A DNA stretch of 5,434 bases, from contig CAMWVM010000122.1 in assembly GCA_947177715.1 (NCBI GenBank), forward strand, positions 1 to 5,434, read 5' to 3'. This document shows, in pieces, positions 1-5,434 of the stretch (within the stretch, counting starts at the first letter, position 1; every line of letters begins with the position of its first letter). The translations under genes and the position numbers were made by a program. The DNA is from an uncultured Ruminococcus sp. (GTDB taxonomy: Bacteria > Bacillota > Clostridia > Oscillospirales > Ruminococcaceae). Below the pieces are notes generated by a model, which worked only from the letters and a program-made list of their open reading frames with translations, was not told the DNA's origin and searched no databases.

Positions 1-259
1 GATTGTGTCCGATACCCGGAATGTAAGCTGTTACTTCATGTCCGTTTGTAAGCTTTACTCTGGCAATTTTTCTCATAGCTGAGTTAGGCTTTTTAGGTGT
101 AGCAGTTCTTACTGCTGTACAAACGCCACGCTTCTGAGGACAGCTCTGGTCAATAGCAGTTTTCTTCTTGGAGTTGTAGCCCTTCTGAAGAGCAGGTGCT
201 GTTGACTTGGTTTCAAGAACGTCTCTTCCCTTTCTTACTAACTGATTAAAGGTTGGCAT
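1..259 (-). CDS. rpsL: 30S ribosomal protein S12, N-terminal part (runs off the left edge)
   Basis: This is the N-terminal 86 residues of ribosomal protein S12, a small-subunit protein at the decoding centre that affects translational accuracy. The translation begins [20 protein letters not shown], has [20 protein letters not shown] (residues 40-59) and ends IPGIGHN at the edge. The full protein is about 124-140 residues, so the C-terminal third lies outside. Residues about 26-39 are the internal insertion found in Gram-positive S12 and absent from E. coli S12. The first lysine of TPKKPNS (residue 56) corresponds to E. coli Lys42, where streptomycin-resistance substitutions occur; here it is the wild-type lysine. 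The ATG start at 259-257 has an AAAGGAG ribosome binding site at 267-273 with 7 nt spacing. rpsL usually heads the str operon (rpsG, fusA, tuf), which would continue beyond the left edge. Identity is very secure. Confidence 0.98.
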   Translation of the reverse strand, partial: MPTFNQLVRKGRDVLETKSTAPALQKGYNSKKKTAIDQSCPQKRGVCTAVRTATPKKPNSAMRKIARVKLTNGHEVTAYIPGIGHN

Positions 260-323
260 CTTCTCTCTCCTTTCCACAATATTATACGCTTAGCGGCGAT
301 GTATACACCACTCCAGCATACAT
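260..323 (-). promoter_or_regulatory. rpsL 5' leader with possible alternative hairpins
   Basis: This is the inferred untranslated leader between the promoter and the rpsL start, about 62 nt if transcription begins near 322. Just at its 5' end the arms ATGTAT (318-323) and ATACAT (299-304) are perfect inverted repeats around a 13-nt loop. A second pairing is possible between TATAC (300-304) and GTATA further downstream (about 283-287), with a short GC extension. The two stems share bases and would exclude each other. The stems are short and AU-rich, so a regulatory function is only a guess. The rpsL ribosome binding site at 267-273 lies downstream of both. Confidence 0.3.
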
Positions 324-328
324 TTATA

Positions 329-357
329 ATTCTACACCAGAAAACTTTAATTGTCAA
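329..357 (-). promoter_or_regulatory. Strong sigma-A (sigma-70) promoter for rpsL / str operon
   Basis: Reading the minus strand, a perfect -35 box TTGACA (352-357) is separated by exactly 17 nt from a -10 box TAGAAT (329-334), one mismatch from TATAAT. Transcription should start around 321-323. This is near-optimal architecture for the housekeeping sigma factor and fits a ribosomal protein operon. Its position directly upstream of rpsL and downstream of the hisE terminator means rpsL has its own promoter rather than depending on the his operon. Confidence 0.92.
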
Positions 358-392
358 GCTTTTTTTATAAAAACAATACAAAAAATTCTACA
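358..392 (-). promoter_or_regulatory. AT-rich UP-element-like region upstream of the rpsL -35 box
   Basis: The roughly 35 bp immediately upstream of the -35 box consist of A and T runs (on the minus strand, T runs then an A7 run) with very few G or C. Such AT tracts upstream of ribosomal promoters are known contact sites for the RNA polymerase alpha C-terminal domain. The placement fits that role. Function is inferred from composition and position only. Confidence 0.5.
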
Positions 393-448
393 AATATAGC
401 ATCAGTATGTCTTTGATTATTGCCAAAAATCCACAAAACATACAATTA

Positions 449-486
449 GAAAGACAAAATAACAAGCTGTCCTAAAAAGAACAGCT
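449..486 (-). terminator. Intrinsic terminator after hisE
   Basis: On the minus strand, AGCTGTTC (486-479) pairs with GGACAGCT (472-465) to give an 8-bp stem with one G-U pair and a 6-nt T-rich loop (478-473). A U-rich run, imperfectly interrupted, follows at 464-449. The hairpin starts 13 nt past the hisE stop codon and precedes the rpsL promoter, as expected for the end of the his operon. The stem is only moderately GC-rich and the U tract is broken, so some read-through toward rpsL is possible. Confidence 0.8.
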
Positions 487-499
487 ATTACTTCTTCCA

Positions 500-823
500 T
501 TATGTATTTTTATCAACTACATGAAAGGTTTTAAGATTCCCTGTTTTATTATGCCTTTCATCAAGAACAGTTTCAACATCACTCCAAGAAAGACCTCTTT
601 CAACACACATAACCATAAGATGATACAATAAATCCGCAACCTCGCCTTTAAGTTCATTATTATCGGCATTCTTTGCGGCAATGATTGTTTCAGAGGCTTC
701 TTCCCCTACTTTTTTCAGGATCTTATCAATACCTTTTTCAAATAAATAACAAGTATATGAGCCTTCCTCTTTCTTATCCTTTCTTGAAAGGACAACCTGT
801 TCCAATGTTTTTAATGTTTCCAT
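500..823 (-). CDS. hisE: Phosphoribosyl-ATP pyrophosphohydrolase (HisE), stand-alone
   Basis: HisE hydrolyses phosphoribosyl-ATP to phosphoribosyl-AMP and pyrophosphate, the second step of histidine synthesis, in the cytoplasm. The 107-residue protein is the usual size for the monofunctional all-alpha, MazG-like family. It shows the metal-binding acidic helices: KVGEEASETIIAAK (Glu41, Glu42, Glu45) and GEVADLLYHLMV (Glu61, Asp64). GSYTCYLFEKG before the first helix and the C-terminal ERHNKTGNLK are also typical of HisE. The ATG at 823 directly follows the hisI TAA stop with no spacer and in the same reading frame. Its AAGGAGG ribosome binding site (832-838) lies inside the last codons of hisI with 8 nt spacing, so independent initiation is well supported. 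It is the last gene of the operon, with a terminator just downstream. Confidence 0.97.
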   Translation of the reverse strand: METLKTLEQVVLSRKDKKEEGSYTCYLFEKGIDKILKKVGEEASETIIAAKNADNNELKGEVADLLYHLMVMCVERGLSWSDVETVLDERHNKTGNLKTFHVVDKNT

Positions 824-1174
824 TTATTCATCCTCCTTATAAATTTCTTTGAAAAAGCAACTATATGAGCCTGTATGGCAGGCAACCCCTGTCTGCTTCA
901 CATTGAGCAAAAGTGTATCATCGTCGCAGTCGGCATAAATAGACACAACCTTTTGCAGATGACCGCTTGTTGCACCCTTGTTCCAAAGCTCCTGCCTTGA
1001 TCTGCTCCAATACCATGTATAGCCTGTTTCCAAAGTCTTTTTTAGACTTTCCTTATTCATATAAGCAAGCATAAGCACTGTTTTAGTATCAACATCAAGG
1101 GCTACCGCAGGGATAAGCTCGCTTTTAACAAAATATTTGTCAAGATTATTAATATCAATTTTAATGTTACTCAT
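824..1174 (-). CDS. hisI: Phosphoribosyl-AMP cyclohydrolase (HisI), stand-alone
   Basis: HisI opens the adenine ring of phosphoribosyl-AMP, the third step of histidine synthesis. The 116-residue protein carries the family signature [19 protein letters not shown] (54-72) and the metal-site segment ADCDDD (81-86). The three conserved zinc cysteines are Cys83, Cys99 (in ACHTG) and Cys106 (in YSCFF). The start chosen is ATG at 1174-1172, because GGAG (1181-1184) sits 6 nt upstream. An in-frame TTG at 1186 would add MEKK, but it lies against or within that ribosome binding site and is unlikely. The gene begins 12 nt after the yeiH stop. It ends in TAA immediately followed by the hisE ATG in the same frame, so the two domains that form one HisIE protein in many bacteria are split here by a single stop codon. 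Confidence 0.97.
   Translation of the reverse strand: MSNIKIDINNLDKYFVKSELIPAVALDVDTKTVLMLAYMNKESLKKTLETGYTWYWSRSRQELWNKGATSGHLQKVVSIYADCDDDTLLLNVKQTGVACHTGSYSCFFKEIYKEDE
832..838 (-). promoter_or_regulatory. hisE ribosome binding site inside the hisI 3' end
   Basis: AAGGAGG on the minus strand is a perfect anti-16S match, 8 nt before the hisE ATG at 823. It is encoded by the final Lys-Glu-Asp codons of hisI. It shows that hisE is translated from its own start even though hisI and hisE share a frame. Confidence 0.88.
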
Positions 1175-1180
1175 TTTCTT

Positions 1181-1184
1181 CTCC
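1181..1184 (-). promoter_or_regulatory. hisI ribosome binding site that decides the start
   Basis: GGAG (followed by AAG) on the minus strand lies 6 nt upstream of ATG 1174-1172. It rules against the TTG at 1186 as the start, since that codon directly abuts the site. Confidence 0.75.
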
Positions 1185-1186
1185 AA

Positions 1187-2242
1187 TTACCATATTCCTA
1201 TAATTCTTTGCATTCCAAGACTCACAGCTGCAATAGCAACCCAACAGCAGAAGCCCATAAATATTGGTTTTCCACCTGTTTTAACAAGCTTTACAATATT
1301 AGTATTCATTCCTATTGCCGCCATTGCCATAACAATAAAGAACTTACTCAAATCTTTTAAAAATCCAAATATGCTGCTAGCTCTGTTAAGTACAATAGAA
1401 TTGTCAGCAAAAAAAGTTGTTACAACGGTAGTAATAACAGACGCAAGCACAAAATATATGATAAACATAGGAAAAATCTTCTTAAAGTCTACCGTTTTGC
1501 CGGATTTTCCGTCAACAGAACTTTTCTTTTCACTTCTTATTCTCACAAAAGCAAGAACCAATGTGATAGGAATAATTGCAAGTGTTCGTGTCAGCTTAAC
1601 TATTGTTGCGGTATCAAGAGTATTGCTCCCATGAATTCCGTCCCAAGCTGTTGCCGCCGCAGTAACAGACGAAGTATCGTTAACTGCCGTTCCGGCAAAA
1701 AGACCGAACCCATCGTTTGAAAGTCCAAGCATGCCGCCGAGCGTTGGAAAAATCAACGCTGCAACAACATTAAAAAGAAATATTACAGATATTGATTGAG
1801 CAATTTCTTCATCGTCAGCATCAATTACCGGAGCGGTAGCTGCGATTGCTGAACCTCCGCAAATACTTGAGCCGACTCCTACGAGAGTAGAAATTTTAGA
1901 CGGAACTTTCATAAGCTTATGTAAAATAAATGCCACAATAAGTGATATTGCTATAGTAGAGATAATTACAGGCAGCGACTGTTTTCCTGTCTTTAAAATT
2001 GTGGACAAATTTAGCCCAAAACCCAAAAGGATTACTGCATACTGCAATATTTTTTTAGAAGTAAAAGTAATCCCACCTTGTATTTTTGATTTATCCTTAA
2101 TAATCAATGTCAAAATCATACCTATTAATATGGCAAAAACAGGTCCACCAATAACAGGTACAAGCTTTCCTAAAAACCATGACGGAACAGCAATTATTAA
2201 ACAAAATAATATACCCAAACCTTTATCTTTTACAAATGTCAA
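1187..2242 (-). CDS. YeiH/UPF0324 family membrane protein (putative sulfate exporter family)
   Basis: This 351-residue protein belongs to the YeiH (UPF0324) family of polytopic inner-membrane proteins, often annotated as putative sulfate exporters; the true substrate is not established. Visible family motifs are ILLGFGLNL (71-79), the glycine-rich [12 protein letters not shown] (124-135), the polar intramembrane segment [11 protein letters not shown] (183-193), [11 protein letters not shown] (215-225) and [14 protein letters not shown] (301-314). About ten hydrophobic segments can be seen, roughly at 9-25, 28-48, 64-83, 88-107, 118-138, 150-172, 213-233, 256-279, 295-313 and 325-345. A charged loop at 235-255 separates the halves. 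Length is normal. The start is TTG at 2242-2240, with GGAGG at 2250-2254 and 7 nt spacing; no ATG fits. It splits hisF from hisI and is the only gene in the cluster with clear spacers on both sides (24 and 12 nt). It has no known role in histidine synthesis. Confidence 0.92.
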   Translation of the reverse strand: MTFVKDKGLGILFCLIIAVPSWFLGKLVPVIGGPVFAILIGMILTLIIKDKSKIQGGITFTSKKILQYAVILLGFGLNLSTILKTGKQSLPVIISTIAISLIVAFILHKLMKVPSKISTLVGVGSSICGGSAIAATAPVIDADDEEIAQSISVIFLFNVVAALIFPTLGGMLGLSNDGFGLFAGTAVNDTSSVTAAATAWDGIHGSNTLDTATIVKLTRTLAIIPITLVLAFVRIRSEKKSSVDGKSGKTVDFKKIFPMFIIYFVLASVITTVVTTFFADNSIVLNRASSIFGFLKDLSKFFIVMAMAAIGMNTNIVKLVKTGGKPIFMGFCCWVAIAAVSLGMQRIIGIW

Positions 2243-2249
2243 TTAACTT

Positions 2250-2254
2250 CCTCC
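2250..2254 (-). promoter_or_regulatory. Ribosome binding site supporting a TTG start for the yeiH-family gene
   Basis: GGAGG (extended as GGAGGAAG) on the minus strand sits 7 nt before the TTG codon at 2242-2240. There is no ATG or GTG at a suitable distance, so the TTG is the likely start. Confidence 0.78.
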
Positions 2255-2266
2255 AATTGCATCACT

Positions 2267-3022
2267 TTATCTAACAATAATACTTTTTGATTTACAGTCT
2301 GCTTTTACTTGATCGACAGTCAGTTCTTTAAAATGAAACAGGGATGCTGCCAAAGCCGCAGAACAATCTGTTTCGATAAAAGCCTCTGCAAAGTCAGCAA
2401 GCTTTCCAGCGCCGCCGCTGGCGATTACAGGAATATTTACAGCACTGCAAACTGCCTTTAGCATCGGCAGGTCAAATCCGCCTCTCACTCCGTCGGTATC
2501 TATAGAGTTCAGACAAATCTCTCCTGCACCGAGTTGTTCTATCTGCTTAACCCAGTCAATAAGGTCAATTCCCATGTCTATTCTTCCGCCGTTAATATAT
2601 ACAGTCCACTTGTTATCGGCAATTTTTTTTGCGTCAATTCCTACGCAGATACACTGGCTTCCGAAAACATCAGCACCATTTTTTATAAGCTGAGGATTCT
2701 GAACAGCTTGAGAATTTACTGACACCTTGTCAGCACCTGCTCGCAAAGTATCTCTTATATCATCAACAGTTTTTATTCCACCGCCAACGGTCAAAGGCAC
2801 AAACACTTTCTTAGCAGTATCTCTTACCACATCAAGCATAACTCCCCTGCCCTCATGTGAAGCGGTTATATCATAAAATACTATTTCATCCGCACCCTGC
2901 AAATTGTATTCATATGCACACTGAACAGGGTCGCCAACTTCTTTTATTCCCTCAAAATTTACACCCTTTACAACCTTTCCGTCACGAACGTCAAGGCAGG
3001 GTATAATTCTTTTTGCAAGCAT
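2267..3022 (-). CDS. hisF: Imidazole glycerol phosphate synthase cyclase subunit (HisF)
   Basis: HisF is the (beta/alpha)8-barrel cyclase of IGP synthase. It uses ammonia from HisH to convert PRFAR to imidazole glycerol phosphate and AICAR. The 251-residue protein is full length. It begins [20 protein letters not shown] with catalytic Asp11, and has Asp130 in VGIDAK, the second catalytic aspartate. Phosphate-binding loops are visible at LTVGGGIK (77-84) and [10 protein letters not shown] (197-206), with GADKVSVNS (96-104) and [10 protein letters not shown] (222-231) also typical. The start is ATG at 3022, with AAGGAGG at 3032-3038 (9 nt spacing). An upstream TTG at 3064 would add 14 unsupported residues and overlap hisH. 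The hisH stop lies 1 nt upstream, so the two subunits are made side by side. The usual neighbour hisA is not between hisH and hisF. Confidence 0.98.
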   Translation of the reverse strand: MLAKRIIPCLDVRDGKVVKGVNFEGIKEVGDPVQCAYEYNLQGADEIVFYDITASHEGRGVMLDVVRDTAKKVFVPLTVGGGIKTVDDIRDTLRAGADKVSVNSQAVQNPQLIKNGADVFGSQCICVGIDAKKIADNKWTVYINGGRIDMGIDLIDWVKQIEQLGAGEICLNSIDTDGVRGGFDLPMLKAVCSAVNIPVIASGGAGKLADFAEAFIETDCSAALAASLFHFKELTVDQVKADCKSKSIIVR

Positions 3023-3023
3023 G

Positions 3024-3641
3024 TTATTCCCCCTCCTTAACAGTGAGTTTCGCAAAATTTTCAAGTATTTTCAGTCCTGTTTGTCCGCTCTTTTCAGGGT
3101 GGAACTGCGCACCATAAATATATTTTCCGTCAGATACAAGTGCTGTTACCCTATGACCGTAATCACAATAGGCATATAAATTCTCGTCATCGCAAAAAGC
3201 CTTATAGGAATGAACAAAATAAACATACTCATCATCAGAAAGTCCCTCAAACAGCGGACAATTCTGAGTAAACTCCAGCTTGTTCCAGCCCATATGAGGT
3301 ATAACGAGGTCAGGTTCATCAATTTTATCAACTTTTCCTTTAAGCAGTCCAAGTCCGTCGCACTCTTCAAATTCATAGCTTTTTTCAAAAAGCAACTGCA
3401 TTCCAAGACATATACCCAAAAATGGCTTTCTCTTTGACTGATCTTTTATTGTATCCACAAGTCCGCTTTCGTTTAATTTCTCCATTGCCCATGGAAATGC
3501 TCCAACACCCGGCAAAATAATTGCATCTGCATCTATTAAATCCTGTGTTTTGTTAGTAAGTTTATTTTCAAATCCCAAATAGTCCAGTGCATTCTTTACG
3601 GAAAAAATATTTCCCGCACCGTAATCTACTATTGCAATCAT
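3024..3641 (-). CDS. hisH: Imidazole glycerol phosphate synthase glutaminase subunit (HisH)
   Basis: HisH is a class I glutamine amidotransferase that hydrolyses glutamine and channels ammonia to HisF. The 205-residue protein shows [11 protein letters not shown] at the N-terminus, the oxyanion-side loop LPGVGAF (43-49), and the nucleophile elbow [10 protein letters not shown] with Cys78. The triad is completed by His181 and Glu183 in [13 protein letters not shown] (116-120) is also conserved in HisH. The ATG at 3641 follows the hisB TAA stop directly, in the same frame. AAAGGAG at 3650-3656, inside the hisB 3' end, is its ribosome binding site (8 nt spacing). It ends with TAA one nucleotide before the hisF ATG. 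The gene appears intact. Confidence 0.98.
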   Translation of the reverse strand: MIAIVDYGAGNIFSVKNALDYLGFENKLTNKTQDLIDADAIILPGVGAFPWAMEKLNESGLVDTIKDQSKRKPFLGICLGMQLLFEKSYEFEECDGLGLLKGKVDKIDEPDLVIPHMGWNKLEFTQNCPLFEGLSDDEYVYFVHSYKAFCDDENLYAYCDYGHRVTALVSDGKYIYGAQFHPEKSGQTGLKILENFAKLTVKEGE

Positions 3642-4220
3642 TTACAGCACTCCTTTAGTTGATAGAACCTTATCTCCCTTGATTTCCATTGCCTGTTTCA
3701 AAGAGTGAGCAACAGCTTTGAACATAGCCTCCGCAATATGATGGTCGTTTTTGCCGTATTCCTTTTTTATGTGCAAGGTTATACCTGAATTAAAAGCAAA
3801 AGCTCTGAAAAATTCTTCCGTCAGACAGGTATCATATTCGCCGATTTTATCATCTTTAAAATCACCATTAAACACTAAAAAAGGACGACCGCTTATGTCA
3901 ATCGAACAAAACGCCAATGCTTCGTCCATAGGAACAAATGCAGAGCCGTAACGTGCTATACCTGCTTTATCACCCAATGCTTTTGCAAAGGCTTGTCCCA
4001 AAACGATACCTGTATCCTCGACTGTGTGATGTCCGTCAACATTCAAATCTCCAGTACAGCGAACATCAAGATCAATTCCGCTGTGAACTCCAAAAGCGAT
4101 AAGCATATGGTCAAAAAATCCAATGCCAGTATTAATACTAACCTTACCCTCGCCGTCAAGTTTCACAAATACTTCTATATCTGTTTCTTTGGTTTTTCTT
4201 TTTATTTCAGCAGTTCTCAT
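3642..4220 (-). CDS. hisB: Imidazoleglycerol-phosphate dehydratase (HisB), monofunctional
   Basis: HisB dehydrates imidazole glycerol phosphate to imidazole acetol phosphate at a di-manganese site. The 192-residue protein is the stand-alone dehydratase; it lacks the N-terminal histidinol-phosphatase domain of the E. coli fusion, so that activity must come from another gene. Metal-ligand motifs are GFFDHML (His38), DGHHTVEDTG (His64, His65, Glu68), EEFFRAFA (Glu136) and NDHHIAEAMFKA (His160, His161, Glu164). ARYGSAFVPMDEAL (89-102) and SGRPFLVF (110-117) are further family signatures. The ATG at 4220-4218 overlaps the TGA of the GNAT gene as ATGA, with a weak AAGGTG site at 4226-4231, which suggests translational coupling. 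The stop TAA abuts the hisH start. Confidence 0.98.
   Translation of the reverse strand: MRTAEIKRKTKETDIEVFVKLDGEGKVSINTGIGFFDHMLIAFGVHSGIDLDVRCTGDLNVDGHHTVEDTGIVLGQAFAKALGDKAGIARYGSAFVPMDEALAFCSIDISGRPFLVFNGDFKDDKIGEYDTCLTEEFFRAFAFNSGITLHIKKEYGKNDHHIAEAMFKAVAHSLKQAMEIKGDKVLSTKGVL
3650..3656 (-). promoter_or_regulatory. hisH ribosome binding site inside the hisB 3' end
   Basis: AAAGGAG on the minus strand lies 8 nt before the hisH ATG and within the last hisB codons. It supports separate initiation of hisH despite hisB and hisH sharing one reading frame across a single TAA. Confidence 0.83.
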
Positions 4221-4669
4221 TTTATCACCTTTTCCATAACAAAATTAATTAAAGTAATTCCTTGCCTTTTAACCTGTTGTTCACTTAAAACTCTATATCC
4301 TCTTTTTTCAAAAAAAGGTTTCGCCGTAATTGACGCATTAACCGTAATTTTGCCTGTTACTTTATTTTCAAGTCTGTCGCAAATTGCTGTAGCTATTCCC
4401 ATGCCTTGATAGTTTTTATGAACATACAAACGATCAAGATAACCAGACTTGTCAATATCACCAAAACCAACAATTTTTTCAGCTTCTACCGCAACAAATG
4501 TATAATGCTCTAAAAAAGATTTATTCCAGTTTTCTAAATTGACATTCCCTGTTGCCCAAACGTCCAACTGCTCCTGAGTATAATTCTTTGCGTTTATGTT
4601 ATGGACGGTATCATAAAAGAGATTTGCAATTTCCTCACAATCCGAAGGCTTATATTCTCTTACATTCAT
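4217..4669 (-). CDS. GNAT family N-acetyltransferase, YafP-like
   Basis: This 150-residue protein is a complete GCN5-related N-acetyltransferase, expected to transfer acetyl from acetyl-CoA to an unidentified amine. The acetyl-CoA binding motif is seen in [20 protein letters not shown] (78-97), with the Q-x-x-G-x-A pattern at Gln88-Gly91-Ala93. The motif B region [16 protein letters not shown] (110-125) closely resembles E. coli YafP, as does the tail, where an INFVMEK-type strand (141-147) ends the domain. The substrate is unknown. YafP of E. coli sits in the dinB-yafNOP SOS operon, so family membership does not point to histidine synthesis. The start ATG at 4669 overlaps the hisD TGA (ATGA) and the stop overlaps the hisB ATG (ATGA). 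It is therefore embedded between two his genes, where hisC is often found in other Firmicutes. A weak AAGG at 4680-4683 may assist initiation. Confidence 0.9.
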   Translation of the reverse strand: MNVREYKPSDCEEIANLFYDTVHNINAKNYTQEQLDVWATGNVNLENWNKSFLEHYTFVAVEAEKIVGFGDIDKSGYLDRLYVHKNYQGMGIATAICDRLENKVTGKITVNASITAKPFFEKRGYRVLSEQQVKRQGITLINFVMEKVIK

Positions 4670-5394
4670 TCAAATCTAACCTTTATAGCATTTGCGTGAG
4701 CGGTAAGTCCCTCTTTTTCAGCAATAAGAACTATGTCGTCCTTAGATTCACGCAATGCGTCCTGAGTATAGTAAATGAAGCTTGAACGCTTTTCAAAGCT
4801 GTTTACACCCAATGGAGAGAAAAATCTTGCAGTACCGCTGGTAGGAAGAACGTGGTTAGGTCCTGCATAGTAATCTCCCAAAGGTTCAGGAGCATAATTT
4901 CCTAAAAATACTGAACCAGCATTATCAAGTCTACCCAGATATTCCAATGGATTTTCAAACAGAACCTCTAAATGCTCAGGCGCTAAACGGTTTGCAATAT
5001 CACACGCCTGATCTTTTGTTTCACAAACAAGAACTGCGCCGTAATCGGAAAGTGATGTTTCAATGATATCTTTTCTTGAAAGCTCCTGCATTTGTCTTTC
5101 AATTTCAACATTAGTTTTGTCAGCAAGTTCTTCACAAGTTGTGACCAAAATCGCAGATGCAAGCTTGTCATGCTCTGCTTGTGACATGAGATCTGCCGCA
5201 ACATATTTAGGGTCAGCAGTTTCATCTGCCAAAACCAAAATCTCGCTTGGTCCTGCTATCATATCAATATCAACCACGCCGTACAGTAATTTTTTTGCCG
5301 TTGCAACAAAGATATTTCCCGGACCAACGATTTTATCAACCTTAGGAATTTCTTCTGTGCCGTAAGCCAATGCAGCAATAGCCTGTGCTCCGCC
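4666..5394 (-). CDS. hisD: Histidinol dehydrogenase (HisD), C-terminal part, 5' end missing
   Basis: HisD carries out the two-step NAD-dependent oxidation of histidinol to histidine at a zinc site. The genomic part holds 242 residues of a family of about 430, so the N-terminal 40-45 per cent is missing. Counting from the first genomic residue (Gly of [14 protein letters not shown]), the zinc ligands are Gln72 and His75 in SQAEHD, Asp174 in [11 protein letters not shown] and His233 in GLTAHANA. The catalytic pair is Glu140-His141 in LAPEHLE. IVGPGN (22-27) and [11 protein letters not shown] (47-57) are NAD/substrate-region signatures. The frame stays open to 5433, but bases from 5395 on look like sequencing adapter: they encode DVYESQ before GGAQ, where HisD proteins normally have DVYK plus one residue. 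A GTG at 5409-5407 is not a real start. The TGA overlaps the GNAT start by 4 nt. Confidence 0.96.
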   Translation of the reverse strand, partial: GGAQAIAALAYGTEEIPKVDKIVGPGNIFVATAKKLLYGVVDIDMIAGPSEILVLADETADPKYVAADLMSQAEHDKLASAILVTTCEELADKTNVEIERQMQELSRKDIIETSLSDYGAVLVCETKDQACDIANRLAPEHLEVLFENPLEYLGRLDNAGSVFLGNYAPEPLGDYYAGPNHVLPTSGTARFFSPLGVNSFEKRSSFIYYTQDALRESKDDIVLIAEKEGLTAHANAIKVRFE

Positions 5395-5434
5395 CTGGCT
5401 CTCATACACATCGCCGAACCCACGAGACTCCTGA
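5395..5434. other. Probable Illumina Nextera adapter contamination at the contig end
   Basis: On the plus strand, 5395-5428 matches the reverse complement of the Nextera read-2 transposase adapter at 30 of 34 bases. Mismatches are at 5398, 5403, 5413 and 5418. The first 19 bases (5395-5413) correspond to the Tn5 mosaic end. The next six, TCCTGA (5429-5434), fall exactly where the i7 index begins and fit the first six bases of index N704 as I recall it. The match is from memory, not a search. The encoded peptide DVYESQ is a two-substitution variant of DVYKRQ, the peptide this adapter encodes, and it does not fit the HisD family. The mismatches are best explained by low-quality read ends. Confidence 0.9.

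Noticed and set aside
358..426. A second promoter upstream of the rpsL promoter (for example TTGTAG-17-TTATAA on the minus strand)
   Set aside because: The matches are weak and expected by chance in such AT-rich DNA. The TTGACA-17-TAGAAT pair is far better.
1175..1186. TTG start for hisI adding MEKK
   Set aside because: The extra codons contain the ribosome binding site for the ATG at 1174.
1137..1634. A 165-codon plus-strand open frame encoding a hydrophobic protein
   Set aside because: It lies antisense to the yeiH-family gene and the hisI 5' end. Its hydrophobicity is a reflection of the membrane-protein codons opposite, and it resembles no known protein.
3023..3064. Upstream TTG start for hisF adding 14 residues
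   Set aside because: It would overlap hisH. HisF proteins begin at [12 protein letters not shown], and a perfect AAGGAGG stands before the ATG at 3022.
3993..4409. A 138-codon plus-strand open frame across hisB and the GNAT gene
   Set aside because: It is antisense to two well-identified genes and has no recognisable motif, so it is a shadow frame.
5395..5409. GTG at 5409-5407 as a hisD start
   Set aside because: It lies in probable adapter sequence, and the protein from it would lack the N-terminal half of HisD.
1..5434. CRISPR arrays, tRNA genes, insertion sequences, T-box or riboswitch elements
   Set aside because: No direct-repeat array, cloverleaf, transposase or terminal inverted repeats were seen. 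Nearly all of 500-5394 is coding, and the operon leader where a his regulator would lie is outside the window.

Overview
The window reads as a low-GC Gram-positive chromosome segment, most likely from a Clostridia-type gut or environmental Firmicute. The grounds are AT-rich DNA, strong AAGGAGG-type ribosome binding sites, a near-consensus sigma-A promoter, and a ribosomal protein S12 with the internal insertion typical of Gram-positives. Genus cannot be fixed from the sequence. Every gene lies on the minus strand, so transcription runs from high to low coordinates.

Layout in transcription order: (1) 5395-5434 is almost certainly not genomic. It matches the reverse complement of the Illumina Nextera read-2 transposase adapter at 30 of 34 positions, followed by six bases that fit an i7 index. 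(2) 5394-500 is the distal part of a histidine biosynthesis operon: hisD (5'-truncated), a YafP-like GNAT acetyltransferase, hisB, hisH, hisF, a YeiH/UPF0324 membrane protein, hisI and hisE. (3) 449-486 is an intrinsic terminator closing the operon. (4) 329-357 is a strong promoter with an AT-rich upstream element, followed by a leader of about 62 nt and the first 86 codons of rpsL, normally the first gene of the str operon.

The his enzymes cover the PRPP-ATP to histidine route only in part: HisE (pyrophosphohydrolase), HisI (cyclohydrolase), HisH-HisF (IGP synthase), HisB (IGP dehydratase) and HisD (histidinol dehydrogenase). HisG, HisA, HisC and a histidinol-phosphate phosphatase are not in the window. 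Junctions are very tight: two ATGA overlaps, two TAAATG abutments and one 1-nt gap. The exceptions are the 24-nt and 12-nt gaps on either side of yeiH. The GNAT and YeiH genes are the two non-canonical passengers.

No clearly new biological system was found. The points most worth attention are the adapter at the right edge, the two passenger genes, and the in-frame abutting gene pairs hisI-hisE and hisB-hisH.
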